NCBI RefSeq assembly: GCF_002899945.2
Contig: NZ_PPEG02000006.1
Coordinates: forward strand, 363,473-427,472
Length of the DNA stretch: 64,000 nucleotides
From: Chryseobacterium viscerum
GTDB taxonomy: Bacteria > Bacteroidota > Bacteroidia > Flavobacteriales > Weeksellaceae
Reading direction: 5' to 3'
This document shows positions 51,343-60,987 of this stretch, piece after piece. Under the pieces are notes generated by a model. It saw only the letters and a program-made list of their open reading frames with translations, was not told where the DNA came from and made no database searches. The position numbers and the translations under genes are program-made. The first letter of the stretch is position 1, and each line of letters begins with the position of its first letter.

Positions 51343-52818
51343 TTATTGTACCGCTTTTAAAACATTGATGTTTCCGTAGCCATAGCTTGAATTTACATTG
51401 GGATAGTAAGTGGCAGACTGTCTCATTTTATTAAGCACCTGCTCTCTTGTCCATGATGGATTTTTAGCCCAAACCAAAGCTGCAATTCCTGCCGTAGCTG
51501 CTGTAGCCACTGAAGAACCTCCTACATAATCCGCCTGACCATTGTAATAACTTAATACAGGAACGGTATTTCCTGAAGGTCTCTCCATCTGGAAGGTAAA
51601 GTCGATCTGACTTCCGGAGTGGCAAACATCACATTTTTGATTGGATGTATTTTCTTTCACCCCAGTTATCGCCTGAGTTTCCGACATGGATGCAGGGAAA
51701 ATTACCCCAACAAAATTGGTGAAGCTTGTAGAAGTTCCTCCGGCACAGAAAATCAGTTTTCCTTTAGAATAAGCATATTTAACCCCATCTTCAATTTTCC
51801 CGACAGAAAAAATATGGCCCATTGACATTGAAATGATCTTCACACTGGTATTGTTACCCAATTCTGTGAAAGCCGTTTTTACAGCAGTCTGCTCACTGGA
51901 AGTTTCCAGGACAACATTTTCTGCGGCTCTGTAGGCGATCAGGTTAGCATTATAAGCTACTCCTACAGGTAACCCTGCATTATTTCTTGGAGCAGTCATC
52001 ACAGAAGCCATTTTTGTTCCGTGCCCACACTGATCTCCGGATCCGTCTGAATTATACACTCCAAGTTTACTGATCGTTCTTCCTGAAGAAGCCCCATTAT
52101 TAAAGCTTCCTCCCAATAAAGTCTGCTCAGGGGAAACTCCTGTGTCAATAAGCCCGATGGTAACACCTGCCCCTGTACTGTAGCTCCAGGCATCAGGAAT
52201 ATTGTGCTTGGCGAAAGCCCATGGAATTTTTGCACTTGGCGTTGTAGAAGTGTAATCTGCTGTATTTAATGTTGATGATGAAAAACCACATCCTGATGAA
52301 CCACTGCCAGAAGATTTTGCAGCTGATTGAACCTCAAATTCAAAATAATGATAGTCTGCCGGCTCTACGTATCGGATGTTTTTCATTTGTCGAAGAGCGG
52401 TAATGGTTTCTTCATTTTCAATTACCACATCCATCTGATTAAGATATTGGTCTGAAAGAAGAAGGAAATTTCTTTCATCCTTTCCTTCATACTTTTTGAT
52501 AACAGAAAGGACTTCTTTTTCCATATCACTGCTGTTTGGAGATTTACTTCTGTCAAAATCATCTTTAGAAGCTCCAAAACCGATAGATACCATTTTGTTT
52601 CCACGGAAAATAGCACTCCACACAAAATGATCGGATTCATTCTTCCAGTTGAAAGTACCGTCTGTTTTAATAGCCTGATTGATCCTTTCATTGATCTGTT
52701 TTGCAGTCAGCGGATCTTTCTGAGCCATTTCTGTTTTTACATTTTCGTTCTGAAGTTCTTCTCTGGAACACGAATTTAAAGCAAAAAATATTGCCAGGAG
52801 GAATACAGTTTTTTTCAT
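51343..52818 (-). CDS. Subtilisin-like serine protease (S8) lipoprotein
   Basis: 491 residues. Signal peptide ends NSC (C17), a lipobox. A propeptide-like region (about 20-165) precedes the S8 domain with catalytic Asp in TIGLIDTGVSPEQ, His in GDQCGHGTKMASVM and Ser in GGSSVATAATAGIAALVW. Catalytic set complete. It lacks a T9SS C-terminal domain, agreeing with lipid anchoring. Substrate unknown. Cys pairs (C-x-x-C in QKCDVCHSG) suggest a metal/disulfide site. Confidence 0.92.
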   Translation of the reverse strand: MKKTVFLLAIFFALNSCSREELQNENVKTEMAQKDPLTAKQINERINQAIKTDGTFNWKNESDHFVWSAIFRGNKMVSIGFGASKDDFDRSKSPNSSDMEKEVLSVIKKYEGKDERNFLLLSDQYLNQMDVVIENEETITALRQMKNIRYVEPADYHYFEFEVQSAAKSSGSGSSGCGFSSSTLNTADYTSTTPSAKIPWAFAKHNIPDAWSYSTGAGVTIGLIDTGVSPEQTLLGGSFNNGASSGRTISKLGVYNSDGSGDQCGHGTKMASVMTAPRNNAGLPVGVAYNANLIAYRAAENVVLETSSEQTAVKTAFTELGNNTSVKIISMSMGHIFSVGKIEDGVKYAYSKGKLIFCAGGTSTSFTNFVGVIFPASMSETQAITGVKENTSNQKCDVCHSGSQIDFTFQMERPSGNTVPVLSYYNGQADYVGGSSVATAATAGIAALVWAKNPSWTREQVLNKMRQSATYYPNVNSSYGYGNINVLKAVQ

Positions 52819-52909
52819 ATGTTATTATTTTGGTTGGAGCCACAATATAACACTTTCATGGGAATTAAAAACTTAAAAAAAATGAATTTACCATTACATG
52901 AATATTAAA

Positions 52910-53356
52910 TTAAAATACTTTTTCGTAACAGACACTTTGCTCAACGCCAATGTATTGTCCATAATTGGGAATCCTGTAAAATCCGTTTTTTTCATATATT
53001 GAGATGGCACTTTTCAAATCCTGGGAAGTTTCCAATACTGCTTTTTTGAAATTCAATTCTGCTGCCCAGTTTTCCAATTCTTTTACAATGGCTGAGCCCA
53101 GTCCTTTTTTTCTGAATTCCGGATCGGTAAACATTCTTTTTATTTCTACCGTATCTTCTGAAAAGGGTTTGAATGCTCCACAAGCTGCCGGGATATCATC
53201 TACATAAGCTACGACACAGTTTTTGATGGTATCAATGGTATTAAATTGAGCAAAGAAATCATCATTTTCACCATTATGTTCGGATAAAGTAGCATCAAGG
53301 GATTTTACGAGATTTTGAAAATCTGTATTGGTGGAATCTGTTCTGAGGATGTGCAT
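52910..53356 (-). CDS. GNAT-family N-acetyltransferase
   Basis: 148 residues. GNAT fold with the acetyl-CoA site in RKKGLGSAIVKELENWA (about 88-104, with the R/Q-x-x-G-x-G/A type motif) and the final strand in AISIYEKNGFYRIPNYGQYI. Substrate unknown. Just downstream of hutH's terminator in the opposite reading order (upstream on the minus strand is hutH). Confidence 0.88.
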   Translation of the reverse strand: MHILRTDSTNTDFQNLVKSLDATLSEHNGENDDFFAQFNTIDTIKNCVVAYVDDIPAACGAFKPFSEDTVEIKRMFTDPEFRKKGLGSAIVKELENWAAELNFKKAVLETSQDLKSAISIYEKNGFYRIPNYGQYIGVEQSVCYEKVF

Positions 53357-53413
53357 GTTTGTTTGATTAAAAGATTTAAAAATTTAATGATTCAAAGATT
53401 TACAGGAAATAAA

Positions 53414-53435
53414 AAAGCTCCCTTTCGGAAGCTTT
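53414..53435 (-). terminator. Terminator of hutH
   Basis: Stem 53414-53422 with 53427-53435 (AAGCT/AGCTT plus a G-C clamp), T run on the minus strand, 15 bases after the stop. Confidence 0.6.
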
Positions 53436-53449
53436 ACTTTATTTTGAGA

Positions 53450-54937
53450 TTAGTTGACAACAAATTTTCTTTCGTTGATCAACTCTGCAATGGCAAGCAT
53501 ATCCTTACCGATCAATCTGTCATCTTCAAGCTTAGCAACCTTAGAACGAAGAATATTGAAGTTTTCTTCAATCACCTTAGAGCATTTCGCAGGTCTTCTG
53601 AATTCAAGTCCCTGAGCGGCAAACATCAACTCAACAGAGAGAATATTCACAAGATTTCCAAGAACCTGGTTGAATTTTCTTCCTGAAATACTTCCCATAG
53701 AAACATGGTCTTCCTGACCTAAACTTGTAGGAATAGAATCTGCTGATGCCGGGAAACATAATGTTTTATTCTCTGTAACCAAAGCAGCTGAAGTATACTG
53801 AGGAATCATAAATCCTGAGTTTAATCCTGAGCTTTCCGTCAATAATCTTGGAAGTCCATATTTTCCTTCTAATAATAAATAACTTCTTCTGTCGGAAATA
53901 TTTCCTAATTCTGCAGCAGCGAGTGTAGCATAGTCTAAAGGCAAAGCCATCAGCTGTCCGTGGAAATTCCCTCCTGAAATAGATTCTTCAGCACTTAATA
54001 CAATCGGGTTGTCTGTTACGGAATTCAGTTCTGTTTCTGCCATACCTTTAAGGTGTTCAAAAGCATTTCTGCTGGCTCCATGAACCTGAGGTACACATCT
54101 CATAGAATAAGGATCCTGAACTCTCTCACAATCTTCATGAGCTTTCATATTTTCTGATCCTTTTAAGAATTTAAGCATTCTTGCTGCCACTTTTTTACTT
54201 CCTTCAAAAGGCCTGATTTCGTGAAGCTCTTTTTTGAAAGGGCTTTCAGAACCTCTATAGGCTTCAAGACTCATTGCGGCGGTCATATCTGCAAGATCCA
54301 ATAAGTATTCAAACTTTTCAAGTCCTTTGATCGCATGAGCCAGAATAAATTGTGTTCCATTGATCAATCCCAATCCTTCTTTAGGTCCTAAAACAAGGGG
54401 TTCAAGGTCATGTTTTTTCAGAACTTCCATGGTTTCAGAAACCTGATCTCCTTCCCAAACCTCTCCTAAACCAAGTAATGGTAATACCAAATGGGCCAGC
54501 GGAGCAAGGTCTCCCGAAGCTCCCACAGATCCCTGTTCAGGAACTACCGGAATGATATCTTTTTCAAGCATCAGGATCATTCTTTCAATTACTTCCAGAG
54601 AAACTCCTGAAAATCCTTTTGAAAGGGCATGAACTTTAGCAATCATCATGATCTTGGAAAACTCTTTATCAATAGGCTTTCCAACTCCTACTGCGTGAGA
54701 AATAATCAGATTGTATTGTAACTGTGCAGTTTCGTCAGCCGATATTTTGGTATCACACAATGGTCCGAATCCGGTATTGATTCCATATACACATCTATCG
54801 GACTCTACTATTTGCTGTACATTTTTCTGAGATTTTAAAATTTGTTCTTTTGCAGCTTTGTTCAGCTTCGCTTTATTTGGCTTTTTACAGATTTCCAGAA
54901 CATCATGGAAAGTAAAAACATCTACTCCGTATATCAT
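53450..54937 (-). CDS. hutH: Histidine ammonia-lyase
   Basis: 495 residues. Converts histidine to urocanate. The MIO-forming triad Ala-Ser-Gly is at 140-142 (QGSVGASGDLAPLAHL), with the catalytic YGINTGFGPL (Y51) and the SLGQEDHVSMGSISGRKF block. PAL/TAL homologues share these, but the length and GFGPL fit HAL. No other hut genes are in the window. Confidence 0.92.
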   Translation of the reverse strand: MIYGVDVFTFHDVLEICKKPNKAKLNKAAKEQILKSQKNVQQIVESDRCVYGINTGFGPLCDTKISADETAQLQYNLIISHAVGVGKPIDKEFSKIMMIAKVHALSKGFSGVSLEVIERMILMLEKDIIPVVPEQGSVGASGDLAPLAHLVLPLLGLGEVWEGDQVSETMEVLKKHDLEPLVLGPKEGLGLINGTQFILAHAIKGLEKFEYLLDLADMTAAMSLEAYRGSESPFKKELHEIRPFEGSKKVAARMLKFLKGSENMKAHEDCERVQDPYSMRCVPQVHGASRNAFEHLKGMAETELNSVTDNPIVLSAEESISGGNFHGQLMALPLDYATLAAAELGNISDRRSYLLLEGKYGLPRLLTESSGLNSGFMIPQYTSAALVTENKTLCFPASADSIPTSLGQEDHVSMGSISGRKFNQVLGNLVNILSVELMFAAQGLEFRRPAKCSKVIEENFNILRSKVAKLEDDRLIGKDMLAIAELINERKFVVN

Positions 54938-55068
54938 TTCTAAAAAATTTTCTTAAAATTACGCATTTAACAATAATTGGAAAAGCTAAATTTCAATCTT
55001 CTATATTTTTATAAAAAGAAGTGATTTAATTTACTATTTTTAGCCCCGAAAATTAAAAACAATACTAC

Positions 55069-55830
55069 ATGAGACTGAAAACTCTACTCCTTGCTTTATG
55101 TGTAGCAAGCACAACCGCTTTCGCACAGAAAGTAAAATATTCTAAGGAGGACATCAAAAAAATGGAAACTTACCTTTTCAATGAAGGTTTTAATACTCCA
55201 TCTCCTAAGAAAACATCTACGATCATCTTAAAAGACGGAACTACCTACAAAGGTTTCTGTAATAAGATCGAAACTAAAAAAGGACAGATCTACGAAGTAG
55301 CAATTAAAGACAGTATCACAAAAAAGAATGCTACTTTCACTGCTGATCAGATCAATGAGATGTATGTTTACCCAAGCAATGCGGAAAAAATTGCAAAGGT
55401 GGCAAAATACATGGGGAATATCAGAAACTTCGGAACTAAGAAGCTGACGAAAAACACCAATAATGACAGAATTTATTTTGTAAACCAGACTGTTTCTTTA
55501 AAGAACAAAAAGGATGACAAAGAATTCCTGATGCAGGTTATCAATCCGGGATTTGATGATATTATTTCAGTATATCACGATCCCAGAGCTAAAGAAACCG
55601 GAGGCTTTTCTGTAATGGGTTCTCCACAGCTTGGAGGCGGGGTTATCAAATCTTATTATGTAAAGAAAGGCAACAAAGTGATGTGGCTGCATAAAGATGA
55701 TTTTGAAGACAATTATGATTTCCTTTTTGGAGATAATCAGGAGTTTATGAAACAATACCCTAAAAACTCTGTAGAATGGGATTATTTCAGTTTTCTTGTG
55801 AGTGAATATACGGCAATGACAAACGGATAA
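55069..55830 (+). CDS. Secreted hypothetical protein
   Basis: 253 residues. Signal peptide (TTAFAQ, about 1-19). The mature protein has a beta-rich part (TSTIILKDGTTYKGFCNKIE, QIYEVAIKDSITKKNATFTA) and a C-terminal region with GGGVIKSYYVKKGNKVMWLH. It may carry out a periplasmic role but no motif gives a function. Followed by a terminator and uvrC. Confidence 0.66.
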   Translation: MRLKTLLLALCVASTTAFAQKVKYSKEDIKKMETYLFNEGFNTPSPKKTSTIILKDGTTYKGFCNKIETKKGQIYEVAIKDSITKKNATFTADQINEMYVYPSNAEKIAKVAKYMGNIRNFGTKKLTKNTNNDRIYFVNQTVSLKNKKDDKEFLMQVINPGFDDIISVYHDPRAKETGGFSVMGSPQLGGGVIKSYYVKKGNKVMWLHKDDFEDNYDFLFGDNQEFMKQYPKNSVEWDYFSFLVSEYTAMTNG

Positions 55831-55850
55831 AATACTTCCAACAATAAAAT

Positions 55851-55888
55851 AAAACCTGCGGACTCATCTGCAGGTTTTTCTTTTTTTA
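55851..55888 (+). terminator. Terminator before uvrC
   Basis: 9-bp stem (55851-55859 with 55870-55878), extended by mismatched bases, with a T run. Confidence 0.7.
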
Positions 55889-55905
55889 AATAGGGAAAGT
55901 TTCCT

Positions 55906-55913
55906 TAATTTTG
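55906..55913 (+). promoter_or_regulatory. -7 element TAATTTTG of uvrC
   Basis: Exact TAnnTTTG, 4 bases before the ATG at 55918; it predicts transcription from the start codon. Confidence 0.55.
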
Positions 55914-55917
55914 TTAT

Positions 55918-57711
55918 ATGAATCCTTCTTTAGAACTGCAGCTTAAAACGTTACCATCAGAACCCGGCGTTTATCGTTATTATGATAAAAATGAACAGCT
56001 TTTGTATGTTGGTAAAGCCAAAAATCTAAAAAAAAGGGTTCTCTCCTATTTCAATAAAAACCTTCCCGGATACAGGATCAAGATAATGGTCGGTAAAATC
56101 CAGAGGCTGGAAACGACGATTGTAAACAGCGAGTATGATGCACTTTTATTGGAAAATAATCTGATCAAGGAACATCAGCCCTTTTATAATGTCATGCTGA
56201 AGGATGACAAAACTTATCCGTGGATCTGCATCAAAAATGAAGATTTCCCAAGAATTTTTCTGACCAGAAATGTAATCAAAGACGGATCGGAATATTATGG
56301 TCCCTATGCAAAAGTGCGACCTGCAAAGATATTGCTGGAAACCATCAAGCATATCTATAAGCTAAGAACTTGTAATCTGAATCTATCTCCTTCCAAAATA
56401 GCGGAAGGAAAATATAAAGTCTGTCTGGAATATCATATCAAAAACTGTGAAGGACCATGTGAGGATCTTGAAAGTAAAGAAGAATATGACGAAAAGATAG
56501 ATGCCATCCGTGGAATTGTCAAAGGAGATTTCCGAAAAGCTAAGGATTATCTGGTGAATCAGATGATGAAACTGGCTTCTAATCTTCAGTTTGAAGAAGC
56601 TCAAATCATCAAAGAAAGACTGGACATTCTTGAAGATTATCAGGCTAAAAACACAGTGGTAAACCCTAATATTGATGATGTAGATGTTTTCGGAATGACC
56701 AGTGATGAAACGGCAGCTTATGTCAATTTCTTTAAAATCAGGAATGGGAATATCATCCAGAGTTTTACGACAGAGATCAAAAAAATTCTTGAAGAAACGG
56801 ATGAAGATATTATGGAAGAGGCATTGATAGAGATCCGTCAGAAGTTTTCTTCTGATTCTAAAGAGGTTCTTTTACCTTTCCATCTGTCGGTAGAAATTCC
56901 CAATGTGAAACTGATTGTTCCTAAAGTAGGCGATAAAAAAAGAATTGTAGAGCTTTCTGAGAAGAATGCAAAAGAATACCGTTTGGAGAAACTGAAACAG
57001 GTTCAGATCATAGATCCTGAAAGGCATACCAACAGAATCATGGCCGAAATGCAGAAACTTCTGAGAATGCCTGTAGAGCCAAGACATATTGAAGGTTTCG
57101 ATAACTCAAATATTCAGGGAACCAATCCTGTATCTGCGTGTGTTGTTTTCAAAGATGGAAAACCGAGTAAAGCAGATTACAGAATTTTTCATCCTAAAAC
57201 AGTGGAAGGTCCTAACGATTTTGCAACCATGGAAGAGGTGATCTACCGCCGTTACAAAAGAATGCTTGATGAGGGAGAAAGTCTTCCACAGCTGATTCTG
57301 ATAGATGGAGGAAAAGGACAGCTGTCTTCTGCAGTGAAGAGCCTGAGATTATTGGGACTTTACGGAAAAATTACCATTGTAGGGATCGCCAAAAGACTGG
57401 AAGAGATTTTCTTCCCGGAAGATCCTATCCCTTTATATCTGGATAAAAAATCCGAAACATTGAAAATCCTTCAGCGTGTACGTGATGAAGCTCACCGATT
57501 TGGGGTAAAGCATCACAGAACAAGAAGGAAAAATTCTACCATAAAATCTGAACTGGAAGAAATTCCTGGTGTGGGGGAGAAAACTATTGAGTTGCTTCTA
57601 TCTAAACTAAAGTCTGTAAAACGCATCAAAGAGGCCAATATGGAAACTCTGGAAGAGATTCTAGGGAAAAGTAAGGCTAAAGTGATTTGGGAGTTTTTTA
57701 ATGCTAATTAA
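55918..57711 (+). CDS. uvrC: Excinuclease ABC subunit C
   Basis: 597 residues. Nucleotide excision repair nuclease making both incisions. GIY-YIG domain at the start (LPSEPGVYRYYDKNEQLLYV, about 12-31), a UVR motif (about 205-240; DYLVNQMMKLASNLQFEEAQ), the RNase H-like endonuclease (IEGFDNSNIQGTNPVSACVV), and tandem helix-hairpin-helix motifs (EIPGVGEKTIELLLSKLK and EETLEEILG-like) at the end. Full length. Possibly leaderless. Confidence 0.97.
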   Translation: MNPSLELQLKTLPSEPGVYRYYDKNEQLLYVGKAKNLKKRVLSYFNKNLPGYRIKIMVGKIQRLETTIVNSEYDALLLENNLIKEHQPFYNVMLKDDKTYPWICIKNEDFPRIFLTRNVIKDGSEYYGPYAKVRPAKILLETIKHIYKLRTCNLNLSPSKIAEGKYKVCLEYHIKNCEGPCEDLESKEEYDEKIDAIRGIVKGDFRKAKDYLVNQMMKLASNLQFEEAQIIKERLDILEDYQAKNTVVNPNIDDVDVFGMTSDETAAYVNFFKIRNGNIIQSFTTEIKKILEETDEDIMEEALIEIRQKFSSDSKEVLLPFHLSVEIPNVKLIVPKVGDKKRIVELSEKNAKEYRLEKLKQVQIIDPERHTNRIMAEMQKLLRMPVEPRHIEGFDNSNIQGTNPVSACVVFKDGKPSKADYRIFHPKTVEGPNDFATMEEVIYRRYKRMLDEGESLPQLILIDGGKGQLSSAVKSLRLLGLYGKITIVGIAKRLEEIFFPEDPIPLYLDKKSETLKILQRVRDEAHRFGVKHHRTRRKNSTIKSELEEIPGVGEKTIELLLSKLKSVKRIKEANMETLEEILGKSKAKVIWEFFNAN

Positions 57712-58149
57712 TACCCTGGCATAGTACTACGATTCAATTTTCACAAATAAAATGGAGTTTTTTCATAAAAATTCTTATGTATCACATATTGAATCAACAC
57801 AAAATGAAAATCATCGATACCGCCAATACTAAAAGAAAACAACAACAAGAAGTACGATAAAATAAATATTTTACTAAATAATAGTATTATTGATATTTTT
57901 TTAATAAATTAGTAGTATCAACTAATAACGATAATATTATGAAAATTTTTCTCATTTTATAAAACTTTTCACATTTTCATTTACCGTTATGGAGTATGAA
58001 TCTATAGGGTAACTATTATTTGTAGAAAACCACATAACCAATTTCCTCTTTTCAAAGCTTAGAAAAAATGAAAAACACATCAGCATATATACGATAAAAG
58101 GCTCTTTTTTTCAAGAGCCTTTTATATTTATTATTGCGTTATTTTAAGA
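57712..58149. other. Intergenic stretch with no gene found
   Basis: 438 bases, AT-rich. Contains only the terminator at 58096-58123 and a short ATG-TAA frame (57940-57963) too short to call. Confidence 0.6.
58096..58123 (-). terminator. Terminator of the gene ending at 58150
   Basis: 10-bp perfect stem (58096-58105 with 58114-58123) and A/T runs on both sides. Confidence 0.75.
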
Positions 58150-58884
58150 TTATTTAGCTACAAAAACTTCTTTGGAGAATCTTCCGTCAGCCTGTGGAAT
58201 ATCGATCACCATGTTTCCATTTTCGAAATATCCTATAGTAGTATTTCCATCAGCCAGTTTTACCATAAAAACAGAACTCTTAGAAGTTGCTTTAAAAACG
58301 GCAAACGGAACAGAACTGCCAGACTTAGCTAATATAAACTGATTAGGATCAATCTGGATTTTCTGAAGATCCATTTTCCCGTTCGAGTAGTTACTTGCTT
58401 CTGGAGTTGCAGAAGATGCTACAGGTTCAGGAGATGAATTCTGAGCATTATTATTAGATGCGGGTAACATAGCAACAGGGTTAGAAACCGGCACTTGTAT
58501 TAAAGCTTCTCTTATTGCATCCTGTAATCCTTCATCAAATTCTTTGATTTTTGAGCCTCCCTTAGACTCTAAAATCATATTATTATTACAATCTTTAAAC
58601 TGTACGATTACTTTATTTTTGAATAAACTTTTATCATTAATGACATCAGCATTAATGACATTACAGTAATTCATTTTAGCTTCTGAAGGCCAGTTATCTT
58701 TAATTACCGGAAGTACTATATATTTTTTCCCTTTTAAAGCTTTAATAAAAAAGTCTTTCAGGCCATAATCTTCCTTAAATGTTTCAAATTTTTCAGGAAC
58801 TGCAATATATTTGGAGTTTGAAACCTTTTGTGCAAAAATCATTGTTGAGCATATTGCTAACAAGAACATCGATACCTTTTTCAT
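58150..58884 (-). CDS. Secreted hypothetical protein next to the PorV/PorQ-like gene
   Basis: 244 residues from the ATG at 58884 (MKKVSMFLLAICSTMIFAQ); an in-frame ATG at 58902 overlaps the upstream gene. Signal peptide about 1-19. The first half has YCNVINADVINDKSLFKNKV; a Ser/Asn/Pro/Ala linker (about 130-165) precedes a C-terminal region of beta strands (VMVKLADGNTTIGYFENGNM-like). Family not recognised. It starts 10 bases after the stop of the PorV/PorQ-like gene, so they are co-transcribed. Confidence 0.66.
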   Translation of the reverse strand: MKKVSMFLLAICSTMIFAQKVSNSKYIAVPEKFETFKEDYGLKDFFIKALKGKKYIVLPVIKDNWPSEAKMNYCNVINADVINDKSLFKNKVIVQFKDCNNNMILESKGGSKIKEFDEGLQDAIREALIQVPVSNPVAMLPASNNNAQNSSPEPVASSATPEASNYSNGKMDLQKIQIDPNQFILAKSGSSVPFAVFKATSKSSVFMVKLADGNTTIGYFENGNMVIDIPQADGRFSKEVFVAK

Positions 58885-58894
58885 TTTTATTATT

Positions 58895-59977
58895 TTAATC
58901 ATTTCTGAATGCGCCCATATCCAGTTTCAATGAGAAGAAATTGGAATAGAAATTAGATCCGCCTATCCCTGAATTGGTAATTGCATAATCCAGTGTAAGC
59001 CCTCTGTATCTGATCCCAAGACCTGCACTTGGCTGAAAAGAAACTTTTCTCCTAAGATCTTCTATATCTGTAATAGACTGGAACCTGTTGATCCCTAATC
59101 TTACAAAAATCATTTTCTGATACCCTAGTTCAGCTCCTGCATAGGGACTGATGCTGGCAAAGTCTGTCGAAATCAATGAAGCGGTTTTAGCAAAGTCTAC
59201 ATTCAAACCTGCTTCCGGTAATACATACACGCTGCTGTTGATCTCAAATAGCTTACTGGCACCTACGTTCAGCTTAGGCATTGTAAGTTCCATTTTATCT
59301 TTCGGTGCCGGGTTAAATTCTTCCCCGTTTACAACCGTTGATAATTCTTTTTGATTCACACTCCAGAAGTTTACGGTAGTGGTGATATCTCTCACCATCC
59401 CCCCGAATTTCCAGCCGTTATCTGCTTTATAAATGGCTCCTACATCAAAACCAAAACCGTAGCCATTGGCAAATTTACCTACATTTCTATAGACAATTTT
59501 GGCATTCACCCCCACATCCAGTTTTGGATTTCCTCCTGGCCTGAAAGCATAAGAAAGTATCGCTGCATAATCAGATTGAGAAAATTTGGTGATTTTATCA
59601 TAATCAATATTCCCTTCGGTATCAATTAACTGGGTGGTATTTAAAATATTGTCAACCCCAAGCCTTACCACTGAAACACCGAATACCCCTTCTTCAAGTA
59701 CTTTTGCATAAGCCAAATAATCATATTTTGCGATAGACTCAAAGTATTCTGCGTGCATGGCTGCTCCCTGCCAGTCTCTTTCAACTGACATCAAACCTGC
59801 AGGGTTCCACATAGGAGAATATACATCATCCTGATTGGTGATTACTGCCCCTCCCATTGCAAGACCTCTTGCTCCGGCTCCGATATTTAAGAATTCATTG
59901 GAGTATTTCCTGATAATCTGAGATTGAGACAGCCCAAACAGCAGTGAAAATGCAAGTAAAAAATATTTTTTCATCAT
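58895..59977 (-). CDS. PorV/PorQ-family outer-membrane protein
   Basis: 360 residues. Signal peptide (SQSQ, about 1-19). Mature start RKYSNEFLNIGAGARGLAMG is the hallmark of PorV/PorQ and FadL-like proteins (NIGAGARGLAMGGAV), followed by barrel strands ending DMGAFRND. Within T9SS, PorV binds cargo C-terminal domains and shuttles them; whether this is PorV, PorQ or a paralogue cannot be told without comparison. Outer membrane. Confidence 0.85.
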   Translation of the reverse strand: MMKKYFLLAFSLLFGLSQSQIIRKYSNEFLNIGAGARGLAMGGAVITNQDDVYSPMWNPAGLMSVERDWQGAAMHAEYFESIAKYDYLAYAKVLEEGVFGVSVVRLGVDNILNTTQLIDTEGNIDYDKITKFSQSDYAAILSYAFRPGGNPKLDVGVNAKIVYRNVGKFANGYGFGFDVGAIYKADNGWKFGGMVRDITTTVNFWSVNQKELSTVVNGEEFNPAPKDKMELTMPKLNVGASKLFEINSSVYVLPEAGLNVDFAKTASLISTDFASISPYAGAELGYQKMIFVRLGINRFQSITDIEDLRRKVSFQPSAGLGIRYRGLTLDYAITNSGIGGSNFYSNFFSLKLDMGAFRND

Positions 59978-59990
59978 ATAAATTTGATGC

Positions 59991-60869
59991 TTAGTTTAAG
60001 TTTTTAGTTTTTTTGGCTTTAATTAATCCATTTACAATGATTGCCAGTATCATAACTCCTGAAGCAATATAAAATATAGGGCTCATATGTTCTGATTCCC
60101 CAAAGATAAAAAAAGCTAGTATAATTCCGTAAACAGGTTCTAAATTAACTGTTAAAATTAATGTAAAAGGTGATATATACTTCATTAAGTTCACCGATTC
60201 CAGCATTGGAAAAGCAGTAAAAACACTGGCTAACAAGCATATTAACGCCAGATCTCTATAGTTTATTTCATTCATCTGAAAAATTTGCCCCGAAAGCAAA
60301 TAGAATACCATTAAAATGAACCAACCACAGAAAATTTCATAAAAGATAATATTCCCGGAACTCGTTTTACCAAACATTTTCCCGTTGAATACAGAAAAGA
60401 TAGTTCCAAAAACCGCACACAGAATGCCATAGATGATCCCTTCCTTAAAATGAAATTCTGTTTTAAAGATCAGTAATATACAGGCAACGATAACTGTACC
60501 CATTACCACTTCGGATACATCAATCTTCCTTTTGAAGATAATAGGCTCCAGAATCGAAGCAAAAAGTGTAGATAATGAAAGACAGCTCAATGCAATAGAA
60601 ACATTGGAAACTTTAATAGAGTAAAAAAAACAATACCAATGGAGCGCCATTGCAAGACCTATTGCAGCCAGCTGAAAAAATATTTTTTTCGAAACCTTTA
60701 TACTCTCCTTTTTAAAAACTCTGATGAATACAAAAAGAAAAATAGCAGCAAACAACATTCTGTAAAATACAAGAATTTGAGCATTGGCCTGAATCAATTT
60801 CCCCAAGATTGCAGTGAATCCCCATAAAAATACTATTAAGTGCAATCTGAAAAGTGCCAATTTATGCAT
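59991..60869 (-). CDS. EamA-family (DMT superfamily) transporter
   Basis: 292 residues, ten membrane segments in two EamA repeats (first repeat starts LIVFLWGFTAILGKLIQANA; second TIFSVFNGKMFGKTS and PVYGIILAFFIFGESE). Substrate unknown (amino acids, metabolites). It has a clear AAGGAG Shine-Dalgarno-like sequence (60877-60882) 7 bases from the ATG, unusual for this phylum, and a -7 element TAAATTTG (60898-60905). Confidence 0.88.
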   Translation of the reverse strand: MHKLALFRLHLIVFLWGFTAILGKLIQANAQILVFYRMLFAAIFLFVFIRVFKKESIKVSKKIFFQLAAIGLAMALHWYCFFYSIKVSNVSIALSCLSLSTLFASILEPIIFKRKIDVSEVVMGTVIVACILLIFKTEFHFKEGIIYGILCAVFGTIFSVFNGKMFGKTSSGNIIFYEIFCGWFILMVFYLLSGQIFQMNEINYRDLALICLLASVFTAFPMLESVNLMKYISPFTLILTVNLEPVYGIILAFFIFGESEHMSPIFYIASGVMILAIIVNGLIKAKKTKNLN

Positions 60870-60897
60870 AACCTATCTCCTTTTAATTTTAACCCTG

Positions 60898-60905
60898 CAA
60901 ATTTA
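60898..60905 (-). promoter_or_regulatory. -7 element TAAATTTG of the EamA gene
   Basis: Exact TAnnTTTG on the minus strand, 28 bases before the ATG. Confidence 0.5.
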
Positions 60906-60987
60906 CAAATCACATTCCCAAATATTGATAAAAAGATAAGTTTAATGTAAAAAATGTTAACAAAAATCAAAATAGATAGGGAGCTAT

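Noticed and set aside
51343..52818. T9SS cargo among the secreted proteases
   Set aside because: Neither the subtilase nor the other secreted proteins show a convincing T9SS C-terminal domain; the subtilase is a lipoprotein.
57940..57963. Short frame with hydrophobic start (MKIFLIL) after uvrC
   Set aside because: Seven codons only; a decayed signal peptide gene is possible but cannot be supported.
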